Shown here: in pieces, positions 19,232 to 27,507 of the stretch | Position numbering within the stretch: the first letter of the stretch is position 1 | Layout: each line of letters opens with the position of its first letter | DNA from: Arcobacter sp. CECT 8985 | GTDB taxonomy: Bacteria > Campylobacterota > Campylobacteria > Campylobacterales > Arcobacteraceae | Direction: 5' to 3' | Length of the DNA stretch: 62,044 nucleotides | NCBI RefSeq assembly: GCF_004116495.1 | Contig: NZ_PDKC01000015.1 | Location: 1-62,044, forward strand | Notes under the pieces: generated by a model | Seen by the model: the letters and a program-made list of their open reading frames with translations, nothing else | What the model was told of the DNA's origin: nothing | The model's database searches: none | Translations under genes and position numbers: made by a program

Positions 19232-19615
19232 TTATTGATAATCATATGGCAATGCAATTACATCCATTTCAACAAGTACATTTTTTGGTAGAGTTTTAAC
19301 TGCTACTGTACTTCTTACTGGTTTATGATCGCCAAATGCTTCTGCATATAATACATTAACTATACCAAAGTCATCCATATTATTTAAAAATATTGTAACT
19401 TTAATTACTTTATCCATACCACTTTTACAGTCTTCTAACAGCTTTCTAAGATTTTCAAGAACTTGTCTAGTTTGAACTTTAATGTCCCCTTCTACTAGTT
19501 CTCCTTCTGCTGTTAAAGGGATTTGCCCAGAAGTATAAATTAGTCCATTAGCTTTTATTGCTTGTGAATATGGACCAATTGCTGCTGGCACTCTATCAGT
19601 ATGTAATAACTCCAT
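19232..19615 (-). CDS. ridA: RidA family enamine/imine deaminase
   Basis: Hydrolyses reactive enamine/imine intermediates such as 2-aminoacrylate from PLP enzymes. I place the start at the ATG at 19615 because an AGAGGAAG ribosome binding site lies just before it and the product (127 residues, MELLHTDRVPAAIGPYSQAI) matches the family. An in-frame ATG 36 bases upstream would add a charged tail unlike RidA. The signature segment with the conserved Arg (HKPVRSTVAVKTLP) is present. It follows dnaG by about 50 bases. Confidence 0.92.
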   Translation of the reverse strand: MELLHTDRVPAAIGPYSQAIKANGLIYTSGQIPLTAEGELVEGDIKVQTRQVLENLRKLLEDCKSGMDKVIKVTIFLNNMDDFGIVNVLYAEAFGDHKPVRSTVAVKTLPKNVLVEMDVIALPYDYQ

Positions 19616-19667
19616 TTTTTCTTCCTCTTTAATTTTTTTGTGATTATACAAGTTTTTGAATTAATTA

Positions 19668-21299
19668 CTAATTATAAGTAACCATTTTACCTTGTTTTAA
19701 CTGGAAAATTTTATCTTTTAATTTTCTTATTTCTAAAGATTTCTTTTTAAAATCCATATCTTTATCATATAAAAGTCTATTTAATTGGGAAGAGTAATAT
19801 TTAGATAAAAGAATACAAATTTCCAATTTTAATCTATCATCATCATAATCTTCTAATCTTTCATTTAATAAAATTCCATTTAATGCAGGATTATCAATAT
19901 CATTTAATAAAAGCTCAAACTGCTCTTTATGGTAATCAAAAATTGAAGAATCAACCATATCTAAAACATAATCTAACCTTGATGGTTTTTCTAATATAGC
20001 TTTTATTATGCTTAATTCTGCAATATCTATTTTTGTTGAACTATTATCTACTTTTCTTTTTACTTGATTTGATACTTTTACTAGATTTTCTCTAATATTT
20101 AATTTTTGTGCTAAATATCTTTTATACTCATCTTGATACAAAATACTCAATGTTTTTAAATAATCATTTGCTTCTTGCAAAGCTTTTTGTTTTTGATTTG
20201 CATCATTTATATTATACTTTGAAACAATATAATCAATTGCATATGAAATAAAAGCAATAGGATTATCAAATATTTTATTTAGTTGTTCAACTTTACCTTC
20301 TTTTACCATATCTGCAGGATCCATCCCTCCAGAAAATATTACAACTCCACCTTCAAATTCACTTTGACTTAACATCACGGAAGCTTTGAAAGCTGCATTT
20401 AACCCTGCTTTATCACCATCATATGCTACAATTATTTTTGGTTCACCCCTTCTTAAAATTGGCAAATGATCTTTAGTTAAAGCTGTTCCTAATGTTGCAA
20501 CTGCTGTATTAAATCCTGCTTGATGAAGCATTATTACATCTAAATACCCTTCTGTTACAATTATTCTATTCTTTTTATATATATTCTCTTTTGCAATATT
20601 ATATCCATACAATAATTTTGATTTATTAAATATTTTTGTTTGAGGTGAATTTACATATTTTGCATTATGACCTGTAATTGTTCTTCCACCAAAACCAACG
20701 ATTTTACTATTTAACCCATATATTGGAAAAGTAATTCTTTCTATAAATCTTGAATATAGACCATTTTCACCTGAGTCTATAACACCAAGCTCTTTTGCAT
20801 CTGCTAAATTTAAATAATTGTTTTTTAAATAATTTATTGTTTCAAATGATTTTGGTGCATAACCAATCTCAAATTTTTCTATAGAAAACTCTGAAATCCC
20901 TCTACTTTTTATATACTCTTTTGCTACATTATTACTTGCAAATAATTTTATATAATATTGATTTACAGAATCTAATACTTTCAGGTCTTGTTTTGGTTTA
21001 TGATTATCATCATAAGATAAAGTTACATTATACATCGAAGCTAATTTTTCAATAGCTTCAGGGTAATTTAATTTTTCATATTCCATTACAAATTTAATAG
21101 AATCTCCACCTGCTCCACAACCAAAACAATGGTATATTTGTTTAGCAGGACTCACAACAAAAGAAGGAGTATCTTCTCCATGAAAAGGGCAGCATGCTTT
21201 AAAGTTTGCTCCAGATTTTTTTAATTCTAGTGATTGTGAAACTACATCTACTATATCTAGATGATTTTTTAAATTCTCAATTGATTCTTTAGTTATCAT
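19668..21299 (-). CDS. dnaG: DNA primase DnaG
   Basis: Synthesises RNA primers for replication. The CHC2 zinc ribbon is at residues 37-61 (Cys37, His40, Cys58, Cys61). The TOPRIM catalytic core has VTEGYLDVIMLHQ and VAYDGDKAGLNAA with the acidic metal-binding residues. The C-terminal helicase-binding region is shorter and divergent, as in related species. At 543 residues it is within range. There is no ribosome binding site, and a TATAAT box ends six bases before the ATG. Confidence 0.97.
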   Translation of the reverse strand: MITKESIENLKNHLDIVDVVSQSLELKKSGANFKACCPFHGEDTPSFVVSPAKQIYHCFGCGAGGDSIKFVMEYEKLNYPEAIEKLASMYNVTLSYDDNHKPKQDLKVLDSVNQYYIKLFASNNVAKEYIKSRGISEFSIEKFEIGYAPKSFETINYLKNNYLNLADAKELGVIDSGENGLYSRFIERITFPIYGLNSKIVGFGGRTITGHNAKYVNSPQTKIFNKSKLLYGYNIAKENIYKKNRIIVTEGYLDVIMLHQAGFNTAVATLGTALTKDHLPILRRGEPKIIVAYDGDKAGLNAAFKASVMLSQSEFEGGVVIFSGGMDPADMVKEGKVEQLNKIFDNPIAFISYAIDYIVSKYNINDANQKQKALQEANDYLKTLSILYQDEYKRYLAQKLNIRENLVKVSNQVKRKVDNSSTKIDIAELSIIKAILEKPSRLDYVLDMVDSSIFDYHKEQFELLLNDIDNPALNGILLNERLEDYDDDRLKLEICILLSKYYSSQLNRLLYDKDMDFKKKSLEIRKLKDKIFQLKQGKMVTYN

Positions 21300-21305
21300 A
21301 GAAAA

Positions 21306-21311
21306 ATTATA
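21306..21311 (-). promoter_or_regulatory. TATAAT box positioned for leaderless dnaG mRNA
   Basis: The minus-strand TATAAT ends exactly six bases before the A of the dnaG start codon, so the predicted transcription start is the start codon itself. No Shine-Dalgarno sequence can be seen. Confidence 0.6.
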
Positions 21312-21378
21312 CTCTTTTATTATTTTATATGTGCTTTTATGATATTATATTATTACTATTTATATGTAAAGGTAATAT

Positions 21379-22428
21379 TTGGACAGTATAGTATTAGATT
21401 ATAGAGATCCTTTATTTAGTGTTATTATATTTTTTACCCTTGTATTTGTAATATCTTTTATTACATACTCAATAGGAGTATATAAAGAAAAAAATGCAAG
21501 AAAAGATTATAGAGAACTTCTTAATAGATTTGAATTAGGCAAACTAAAAGAAGAAGATTATGTACATTTATATAAAACATATAATCTTCCATTTGATTCT
21601 ATAATTTTATTGGCTTCAAGTTTTCTACACAAAGGTGATTATAATAAAGCAATTTCAGTATATTTAGCACTACTTGAACATGTTACAGATAAAGTAAAAA
21701 AAGAAGAGCTTTTAGAATTATTAGGTTCTACATATTTTAAAGGTGGATTTTTACAAAGATCAAAAGAGATATATTTAAAAATATTAAAATTCTCACCAAG
21801 AAATGAAAATGCATTAAAACATCTTCTTATAATTAATGAACGATTAAAAGAGTATGATAAAGCAATTGATGTAATAGAATCATTAGAAGAACTAAATATA
21901 AATGTTGAAAGAGAAAAAATCTATATAGAAGCACAAAAACTTCTAAATACACCTGATTTAAGTTATAAAGAAAAATCTAAAAAATTATACTCTTTATTTA
22001 AATCAAACAGCATAATTGAAAGACTTTTAGTTCAATATCTAATTCAATTTAACAAAGATTTTTTATGGAAAAATATTGATAAATTTGATATTAATAAATT
22101 TATTGATTTACTTTGGTTCTTAGATTTTAATGATATTGATTTTGATGTAGTTGATAAAAACAAACTATTAACTGAACTTTACAATGCTAAAGGATATCTA
22201 AAAACATGTGATCACAGTGATGATTTTGTATTTGATATTTTAATTGCATTAAACAAACATGAACATAAAGTTCCTGTAACATTAGATTTTGAATTTATTT
22301 GTAGTTCATGTAAACAAATACATCCAATATATGAATCAAGATGTCCACACTGTCACAACATATTAACATATAATGTAAAATATAATTTAACTAAGGATTT
22401 AAATGAAAGAAATCAATCTTTACAGTGA
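21379..22428 (+). CDS. Membrane-anchored TPR protein with C-terminal zinc ribbon (LapB-like)
   Basis: A single N-terminal membrane segment (residues about 11-32) is followed by TPR repeats between about 75 and 165 and a helical region to 280. The C-terminus has two CxxC pairs (CSSCKQIHPIYESRCPHCH), a rubredoxin-like zinc ribbon. This architecture is that of LapB/YciM, which in E. coli controls LpxC turnover and LPS assembly. Overall sequence similarity cannot be judged here, so the name is by analogy. The start is TTG, after an AAAGG ribosome binding site; no ATG is available. It overlaps rnhA by 26 bases. Confidence 0.75.
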   Translation: MDSIVLDYRDPLFSVIIFFTLVFVISFITYSIGVYKEKNARKDYRELLNRFELGKLKEEDYVHLYKTYNLPFDSIILLASSFLHKGDYNKAISVYLALLEHVTDKVKKEELLELLGSTYFKGGFLQRSKEIYLKILKFSPRNENALKHLLIINERLKEYDKAIDVIESLEELNINVEREKIYIEAQKLLNTPDLSYKEKSKKLYSLFKSNSIIERLLVQYLIQFNKDFLWKNIDKFDINKFIDLLWFLDFNDIDFDVVDKNKLLTELYNAKGYLKTCDHSDDFVFDILIALNKHEHKVPVTLDFEFICSSCKQIHPIYESRCPHCHNILTYNVKYNLTKDLNERNQSLQ

Positions 22429-22861
22429 TGGGTCAAGCTTAGGCAATCCAGGTCCTGGAGGTTGGGGAACAATCCTTGAATATAATGGAAAAGAGAAAGA
22501 ACTATGTGGAGGTCAAGACAATACAACTAATAATCAAATGGAATTAGTAGGTGTAATTGAAGGTTTAAAAGCACTCAAAGAACCTTGTATTGTAAATGTA
22601 ATATCTGATTCAACATATGTAGTAAAAGCTATAAATGAATGGCTTAAAGGATGGATTAAAAATAATTGGAAGAATTCATCAAAAAAGCCAGTTAAAAATT
22701 TAGAACTATGGAAAGAGTATTTAGAAGTTTCGAAACAACACAAAATAAATGCTTTTTGGGTAAAAGGTCATGCAGGGCATGAGCATAATGAAAGATGTGA
22801 TATACTAGCAAGAACATTTGCAGAAAATTTAAAAAATAATAAAGGGGAAGAAAATGAGTGA
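22403..22861 (+). CDS. rnhA: Ribonuclease HI
   Basis: Degrades RNA in RNA-DNA hybrids. The catalytic DEDD residues are in place: Asp in [17 protein letters not shown], Glu in [12 protein letters not shown], Asp in VISDSTYVV, and Asp in [10 protein letters not shown]. At 152 residues it is the normal size. It begins inside the TPR gene and ends eight bases into rnc, so the genes are translationally coupled. The window also encodes RNase HII (38656). Confidence 0.96.
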   Translation: MKEINLYSDGSSLGNPGPGGWGTILEYNGKEKELCGGQDNTTNNQMELVGVIEGLKALKEPCIVNVISDSTYVVKAINEWLKGWIKNNWKNSSKKPVKNLELWKEYLEVSKQHKINAFWVKGHAGHEHNERCDILARTFAENLKNNKGEENE

Positions 22862-23531
22862 CTACTCAAAATTAGAAAAGTGTTTGGATTATCAGTTTAA
22901 AAGCAAGGATCTGATAATCGAAGCACTTACACATAAAAGTTTAAAAAAACCATATAACAATGAAAGATTAGAATTCCTTGGTGATGCTGTTTTAAACCTT
23001 ATTGTAGGAGAATATTTATATAAAAAATTTCCTACTTCAAATGAAGGTGAACTTTCTAAAATAAGAGCTTCATTAGTAAATGAAAATGGATTTACAAAAC
23101 TTGCCAATGAAATAAAACTTGGTGAATATATCTTTATATCAACAGCAGAAGAGAGAAATAATGGAAGACATAAAGCTTCTATACTTTCTGATGCATTTGA
23201 AGCAATAATGGGTGCTGTTTATTTAGAGTCTGGATTAGAAGCACTTAAACCAATAATCTTAGATTTACTTGAAAAATCGTATGACAAAATTAATCTAGAT
23301 GTATTATTTAGTGATTATAAGACTGCTTTACAAGAGATTACTCAAGCAGAATTTGGAAGTATTCCTGAATATAAAATAGAAGGTTCTTATGGTCCAGATC
23401 ATAAAAAAGAGTTTGAAGTATCAATTTGGATTGATGGTAAAAAATATGGTCAAGCAAAAGGTAAAAGTAAAAAACTTGCACAGCAAGCAGTTGCAAAAAT
23501 AGCAATTGAGCAATTTAAAGGTAAAAATTAA
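22854..23531 (+). CDS. rnc: Ribonuclease III
   Basis: Cleaves double-stranded RNA, maturing rRNA and some mRNAs. The signature [12 protein letters not shown] and the second acidic cluster ([16 protein letters not shown]) are intact, and a double-stranded RNA-binding domain fills the last 70 residues ([11 protein letters not shown] to the end). The 225-residue length is standard. Its stop overlaps the start of aroC by one base. Confidence 0.97.
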   Translation: MSDYSKLEKCLDYQFKSKDLIIEALTHKSLKKPYNNERLEFLGDAVLNLIVGEYLYKKFPTSNEGELSKIRASLVNENGFTKLANEIKLGEYIFISTAEERNNGRHKASILSDAFEAIMGAVYLESGLEALKPIILDLLEKSYDKINLDVLFSDYKTALQEITQAEFGSIPEYKIEGSYGPDHKKEFEVSIWIDGKKYGQAKGKSKKLAQQAVAKIAIEQFKGKN

Positions 23532-24607
23532 TGAATAGTTTTGGCCATAGATTTACATTTACAACTTTTGGTGAAAGCCATGGGAAAGCTTTAGGATGTG
23601 TTGTTGATGGAGTTCCAGCAGGAATAAAGATTGATGAAGAATTTATTCAATCTGAAATGAATAGAAGAAAACCAGGACAAAACAAATATGCTACAGCTAG
23701 AAAAGAAAGTGATAGTGTAGAAATATTAAGTGGAGTTTTTGAAGGAATAACTACAGGAACACCAATTTCTATGGTTATTTTTAATGAAAATCAAAAAAGC
23801 CGTGACTACTCAAATGTAAAAGATTTATTTAGACCTGGACATGCAGATTTTACATATTTTAATAAGTATGGAATTAGAGATTATAGAGGTGGAGGTAGAA
23901 GTAGTGCAAGAGAGACTGCTGCTAGGGTTGCAGCTGGTGCTATAGCAAAACTTTTGTTAAATGAACTTGGAATAAAAGTTCAAAGTGGAATTTGTGAAAT
24001 TGATGGTATAAAAGCAACAACTTATAACTTTGAAGAAGTAAATTCATCAGAGATATATGCCCTTGATAAAAGTGTTGAACAATCACAAAAAGATGCAATA
24101 TTAACTGCAAAAAATTCTCACAATAGTGTGGGAGGAGTTGCTTTAATTAATGTTTCAAATTGTCCTGTAGGATTAGGTGAACCAATATATTTTAAACTTG
24201 ACTCTCAACTTGCAAATGCAATGATGAGTATCAATGCTGTTAAAGCGATTGAAATTGGTGATGGATTTGAAAGTGTAAAAACAAAAGGCTTCGAAAATAA
24301 TGATGAGATAAGAGAAAATGGCTTCAAATCTAATCATAGTGGAGGAATGCTTGGTGGTATTTCAAATGGTGAAAATATTAATTTTAAAGTATACTTTAAA
24401 CCTACTCCATCTATATTTATAAAACAAGAAACAGTTGATATTTATAATAATGAAGTTGAATGTGAATTAAAAGGTAGACATGACCCTTGTGTTGCAGTAA
24501 GAGGAAGTGTAGTTGCTGAATCAATGACAGCATTAGTAATTGCAGATATGTTACTTTTAAATATGAGTTCTAAAATAGAAAATGTTAAAAAAATATATAA
24601 AAATTAA
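23531..24607 (+). CDS. aroC: Chorismate synthase
   Basis: Last step of the shikimate pathway, converting EPSP to chorismate with reduced FMN. All three family signatures are visible: [18 protein letters not shown] near the start, the [19 protein letters not shown] segment near residue 120, and RHDPC near 317. At 358 residues it is full length. It ends the rnhA-rnc-aroC operon and is followed by two hairpins. Confidence 0.97.
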   Translation: MNSFGHRFTFTTFGESHGKALGCVVDGVPAGIKIDEEFIQSEMNRRKPGQNKYATARKESDSVEILSGVFEGITTGTPISMVIFNENQKSRDYSNVKDLFRPGHADFTYFNKYGIRDYRGGGRSSARETAARVAAGAIAKLLLNELGIKVQSGICEIDGIKATTYNFEEVNSSEIYALDKSVEQSQKDAILTAKNSHNSVGGVALINVSNCPVGLGEPIYFKLDSQLANAMMSINAVKAIEIGDGFESVKTKGFENNDEIRENGFKSNHSGGMLGGISNGENINFKVYFKPTPSIFIKQETVDIYNNEVECELKGRHDPCVAVRGSVVAESMTALVIADMLLLNMSSKIENVKKIYKN

Positions 24608-24612
24608 AAGAA

Positions 24613-24661
24613 AATTATAATAAAAAAAGTAAGTTCTACTTAATTTTTTTTTATTATAATT
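24613..24661. terminator. AT-rich hairpin after aroC
   Basis: The two arms of about 20 bases flank a short TTCTA loop and contain A- and T-runs on opposite sides, so it can terminate transcription from either direction. One bulged base interrupts the pairing. Confidence 0.6.
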
Positions 24662-24668
24662 ACACCTT

Positions 24669-24698
24669 AGCATCTCTTTGGTCAAGGGATGCTTTTTT
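24669..24698 (+). terminator. Second intrinsic terminator after aroC
   Basis: GCATCTC (24670-24676) pairs with GGGATGC (24686-24692), with one wobble, around a nine-base loop, and is followed by six T. This is a classic terminator for plus-strand transcripts. It ends two bases before the stop codon of the convergent gene. Its loop and left arm are nearly complementary to the 5' end of the candidate RNA at 25147. Confidence 0.75.
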
Positions 24699-24700
24699 AT

Positions 24701-25036
24701 TTAAATTTTCTTTAATTTATCTTGCACAAAATCACTATATAATCCTAATACTTTTTTTCTTTTTTCTTCAGTAAAAATAGAGATTCCAACATTTTTTAAT
24801 TTCTTTTCCAATTGATTATCAATATGAGGAACAATTAAAACATTAAAATTATTTGATTTAAATAGTTTAACAATTTCATCTTCTACATTTTCATGTATTC
24901 TATTTTTCATTAATTCTACTGAACTAATAGTTTGTCCACTAAGATTTAATACAGTAAAGTAATTAGCTTCTTTTACATCTGGAGCAACATTTGACATATA
25001 ACTTAGATTTTCTACGGTAGGAAAAACAATTCTCAT
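24701..25036 (-). CDS. NifX/NifB-family (dinitrogenase iron-molybdenum cofactor-like) protein
   Basis: A 111-residue protein with the pattern of the PF02579 family: an N-terminal strand (MRIVFPTVEN), a second strand (YFTVLNLSGQTI), and a C-terminal half with NFNVLIVPHID and VGISIF. Known members bind or carry Fe-Mo cofactor precursors, but stand-alone copies in non-fixing bacteria have no settled function. It is divergent from the UPF0251 gene at 25444, a family often found next to NifX-like genes. A ribosome binding site AAAGG precedes the ATG. I recognise the family only from pattern and context. Confidence 0.6.
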   Translation of the reverse strand: MRIVFPTVENLSYMSNVAPDVKEANYFTVLNLSGQTISSVELMKNRIHENVEDEIVKLFKSNNFNVLIVPHIDNQLEKKLKNVGISIFTEEKRKKVLGLYSDFVQDKLKKI

Positions 25037-25134
25037 TTTTGAGCCTTTAATAATTTGATAATTTTATAAAAGGATTTTGTAAAAACTTAATACTTTTTAA
25101 TATCTTTTAAAAAAGTTTTTACAAAATTAATGGT

Positions 25135-25140
25135 TATAAT
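25135..25140 (+). promoter_or_regulatory. TATAAT box upstream of the structured intergenic region
   Basis: A perfect -10 box is followed seven bases later by the first helix of the candidate RNA. No -35 consensus is obvious, as usual in this phylum. Confidence 0.5.
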
Positions 25141-25146
25141 TTAGAT

Positions 25147-25380
25147 TGACCAAGAGAGGAGTGTTATTTGTATGTTAGGCTAGACAACTAAACAAAATGA
25201 CCAATCTAATTATATTTCTAATTATATATTCTAACAATCTTAACTCATATTTAAACTAAGAATAATTTGAGAGAGCGGGTTCACTTAGTTTTTATTATTA
25301 AATTCACAAAAATTTTCGAGTTAAGCCTTGTGAACATATGACCGTATAATAACATTAATTCGGTCATATGTCAAGTATAT
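25147..25380 (+). ncRNA. Candidate structured RNA or long regulatory leader of the UPF0251 gene
   Basis: Five helices of at least seven perfect pairs can be drawn: P1 25141-25148 with 25202-25209; P2 25239-25246 with 25318-25325; P3 25253-25260 with 25284-25291; P4 25303-25309 with 25328-25334; P5 25335-25344 with 25361-25370. The 3' strand of P2 lies in the loop of P4, so P2 and P4 can form a pseudoknot, and P4 and P5 abut. P1 overlaps the expected transcription start by a few bases. There is no open frame and no terminator T-run, so it is either a roughly 300-base 5' leader or an independent RNA. I see no tmRNA, RNase P, SRP or 6S signature. The call rests on pairing alone; short AT-rich helices also occur by chance. 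Confidence 0.4.
25334..25371 (+). promoter_or_regulatory. 11-bp inverted repeat enclosing a TATAAT box upstream of UPF0251 gene
   Basis: Arms 25334-25344 and 25361-25371 (ACATATGACCG and its complement) are perfectly matched, and the 16-base loop begins with TATAAT (25345-25350). As DNA this looks like an operator with a promoter between its half-sites; as RNA it is helix P5 of the candidate structure. A second -10-like box, TATGAT, lies at 25401-25406, closer to the gene. Confidence 0.5.
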
Positions 25381-25443
25381 TTCTACATTTTTAACAAAAT
25401 TATGATAAAATCTCTAATTAATAATTTTAAGGAATTAAATTAT

Positions 25444-26034
25444 ATGCCACGAGAAAAACTAGAAAGAAAACTAAATTTAAAGCCAGTAAGTAAATACTTT
25501 GGACCTAAAGATATAAAAGCTAGTGAAGACGTTGTTTTACTTCATGAAGAACTAGAAGCTATACACTTGATGGATTCATTTTGTATGTATCAAGAAGATG
25601 CTGCTAAAAAAATGAATGTTTCAAGAGCAACTTTTGCTAGAATCATAAAAAGTGCAAGAAAAAAGATATCACTTGCTTTGATTACAGGAAAAAATATAAA
25701 AGTACATGAAGTTAAAAATGAATTTAGAATAGCTATTTGTTCTAATAAGCAAGATGAACTAGTATACGCTGAGCCAGATGCTGAGTATATCTGGATTATT
25801 CTTATAAAAGATTATAAACTTGCTTCACAAAGTTGTATAAAAAACCCAATGTACAAAAATGAAAATGAAGCTACATGTAATGTTTTACCTGATGTGTTAT
25901 ATGACTACAAAGTAAACTATTTTATGTTAAATGACATTGATTATGATCTAAAAATATCATTAATTGCAAAAGGGATTTATCCTATGTTAAAAGAAAAGAT
26001 TGAATTAGATTCATTAGTAGATATTTTTCAATAG
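25444..26034 (+). CDS. UPF0251 (DUF134) DNA-binding protein with NifX-like C-terminal domain
   Basis: Residues 1-95 match the UPF0251 family of predicted DNA-binding proteins: MPREKLERKL at the start and a sigma-factor-like helix-turn-helix (YQEDAAKKMNVSRATFARII). The remaining 100 residues (from FRIAICSNK) have the strand pattern of a divergent NifX-type domain. I start it at the ATG at 25444, preceded by AAGGA; an ATG 42 bases upstream lies inside a -10-like box and would add a non-family tail. The role is unknown. Its position opposite a NifX-like gene, behind a long leader, suggests a regulator sensing a metal or cofactor, which is inference. Confidence 0.75.
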   Translation: MPREKLERKLNLKPVSKYFGPKDIKASEDVVLLHEELEAIHLMDSFCMYQEDAAKKMNVSRATFARIIKSARKKISLALITGKNIKVHEVKNEFRIAICSNKQDELVYAEPDAEYIWIILIKDYKLASQSCIKNPMYKNENEATCNVLPDVLYDYKVNYFMLNDIDYDLKISLIAKGIYPMLKEKIELDSLVDIFQ

Positions 26035-26054
26035 AGTTTTATCTCTATTGAAAA
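26025..26054. terminator. Shared terminator of UPF0251 gene and htpX
   Basis: Twelve-base perfect arms (26025-26036, 26043-26054) have T-runs on both outer sides. The stop codons of both convergent genes are inside the arms. Confidence 0.75.
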
Positions 26055-26896
26055 TTATGTTTTAATTCTTCTAATCTTGCAATTCTATCTTCAGTTGAAG
26101 GATGAGTTTTAAATAAATCTGAGAATTTTATATCTTTTCCACTAAAAGGATTAATAATAAACATGTGTGCTGTTTGTTCTGTTGCATTATGCATTTGTCC
26201 TGTTTTTGTAAAGTTTTCCAATTTTGCCAATGCACTTTGTAATCCACTTGGATTTCCTGTCAATTTTGCTGCACCTTCATCTGCCATATATTCTCTACTT
26301 CGACTAACTGTCATTTGAATTACAGCAGCTGCAATAGGCAAGATAATTGCCAATGCAAACATTACGAAAGGATTAGAATTTTCTCTATCATTCCCACCAC
26401 TAAACATTGCAGTAAATTGCATCATATTTGCAATCATAGCTATTGCACCTGCAAACACAGCAGCAATTGTACCAATAAGAATGTCATAATGTCTTACATG
26501 AGATAACTCATGAGCAATAACACCTTCAATCTCTTTTTCGTTTAATAAATCTACTAAACCTTGTGTAACAGCAACAGCTGCATGTTCATGATTTCTTCCT
26601 GTTGCAAAAGCATTTGGCATCTCATCTGGTATTAAATAAACTTTTGGCATTGGTAAATTTGCTTTTTGGGCTAGCTTTTCTGTTATTTTATAAATAAAAT
26701 GATTTTTATCAGTAATTTCAACAGCATTATAATGTGATAATACTTGTTTGTCTGAATAATAATAAGCATAAAAATTCATACCAGCTGCTATTAAAAAAGC
26801 AATTAACATACCATTTGCTCCACCAAAAGCGTATCCAATAAAAACAAATAGAACAGACAATAATGCAAGAAAAAATACAGTTTTAACTTGTTCCAT
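26045..26896 (-). CDS. htpX: Membrane zinc metalloprotease HtpX
   Basis: Inner-membrane M48 protease that degrades misfolded membrane proteins. Two N-terminal membrane segments (about residues 5-45) precede the active site HELSH at residues 129-133. Two more hydrophobic segments (about 145-165 and 180-200) follow, then the zinc-binding Glu in the [11 protein letters not shown] motif. At 283 residues it is full length. The start has an AAGGAAG ribosome binding site. Confidence 0.96.
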   Translation of the reverse strand: MEQVKTVFFLALLSVLFVFIGYAFGGANGMLIAFLIAAGMNFYAYYYSDKQVLSHYNAVEITDKNHFIYKITEKLAQKANLPMPKVYLIPDEMPNAFATGRNHEHAAVAVTQGLVDLLNEKEIEGVIAHELSHVRHYDILIGTIAAVFAGAIAMIANMMQFTAMFSGGNDRENSNPFVMFALAIILPIAAAVIQMTVSRSREYMADEGAAKLTGNPSGLQSALAKLENFTKTGQMHNATEQTAHMFIINPFSGKDIKFSDLFKTHPSTEDRIARLEELKHNFQ

Positions 26897-26922
26897 AACT
26901 GCTTCCTTTTAATTAAATTTAT

Positions 26923-26942
26923 ATATGATATCATATTATAAT
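26923..26942. promoter_or_regulatory. Divergent promoter region of htpX and sixA1 with a 14-bp palindrome
   Basis: ATATGATATCATAT (26923-26936) is a perfect palindrome, immediately followed by a plus-strand TATAAT (26937-26942). It could be an operator for one or both divergent genes. The -10 box lies only two bases before the first in-frame ATG of the downstream gene, which supports the later TTG start. Confidence 0.5.
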
Positions 26943-26988
26943 TATGAAGTTTAATAAACAATTTAAAATTTTATTTAAAGGAGTTTTT

Positions 26989-27480
26989 TTGAAAAACTTA
27001 TATTTAATAAGACATGCAAAATCATCTTGGAAAAACATGACTCTGTCAGACTTTGACAGACCTTTAAATAATAGAGGTAAAAAAAATGCTCCTTTCATGG
27101 CAAAACTACTTAAAAAAAAAGGATTAAAGCCTGATTTAATAATAGCTTCACCTTCATATAGAACAAGGAAAACAGCACATATCTTTGCTGATATATTTAA
27201 ATATAATAAAAAAGAAATACTATTTTTTGAATGTTTATATAATGCTTCAAAAAATGATATTTTAGAAACAATAAAATATATTGATGATAAATTTGAGAAT
27301 CTATTTTTAATTGGTCATAATCCTAGTTTAAATCAATTTGTACAAGAGTATGTAAATTTTAATGAGAATATACCTACATCAGGAATAATTAAAATAGAGT
27401 TTGATTGTAAGAGATGGAAAGAAACAAAAAAAAACAATGCTCAACTTATTTTCTTTGAATATCCAAAAAAGTATAATTAG
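26989..27480 (+). CDS. SixA-type histidine phosphatase, first copy
   Basis: Histidine-phosphatase superfamily protein; SixA removes phosphate from phosphohistidine on HPt domains or PTS proteins. The catalytic RHAK motif has His9. Further conserved residues lie in SPSYRTRKTA (Arg), FECLYNA (acid) and LIGHNPSL (second His). I start it at the TTG at 26989, preceded by AAGGAG with five-base spacing, giving 163 residues. The upstream ATG at 26944 abuts a -10 box and is probably untranscribed. A paralogue follows 27 bases later. Confidence 0.88.
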   Translation: MKNLYLIRHAKSSWKNMTLSDFDRPLNNRGKKNAPFMAKLLKKKGLKPDLIIASPSYRTRKTAHIFADIFKYNKKEILFFECLYNASKNDILETIKYIDDKFENLFLIGHNPSLNQFVQEYVNFNENIPTSGIIKIEFDCKRWKETKKNNAQLIFFEYPKKYN

Positions 27481-27507
27481 AATAAAATTTATAAATTAGG
27501 CAAAAAG

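Noticed and set aside
25147-25380. Identity as tmRNA, 6S RNA, SRP RNA or RNase P RNA
   Set aside because: No tmRNA ends or tag frame, no SRP GGAA/GCAG apical motif, no RNase P GAGGAAAGUC segment, and the helices are not a single rod as in 6S.
25402-25443. Upstream ATG extension of the UPF0251 protein
   Set aside because: The ATG is part of a TATGAT box and the added 14 residues do not match the family; AAGGA precedes the ATG at 25444.
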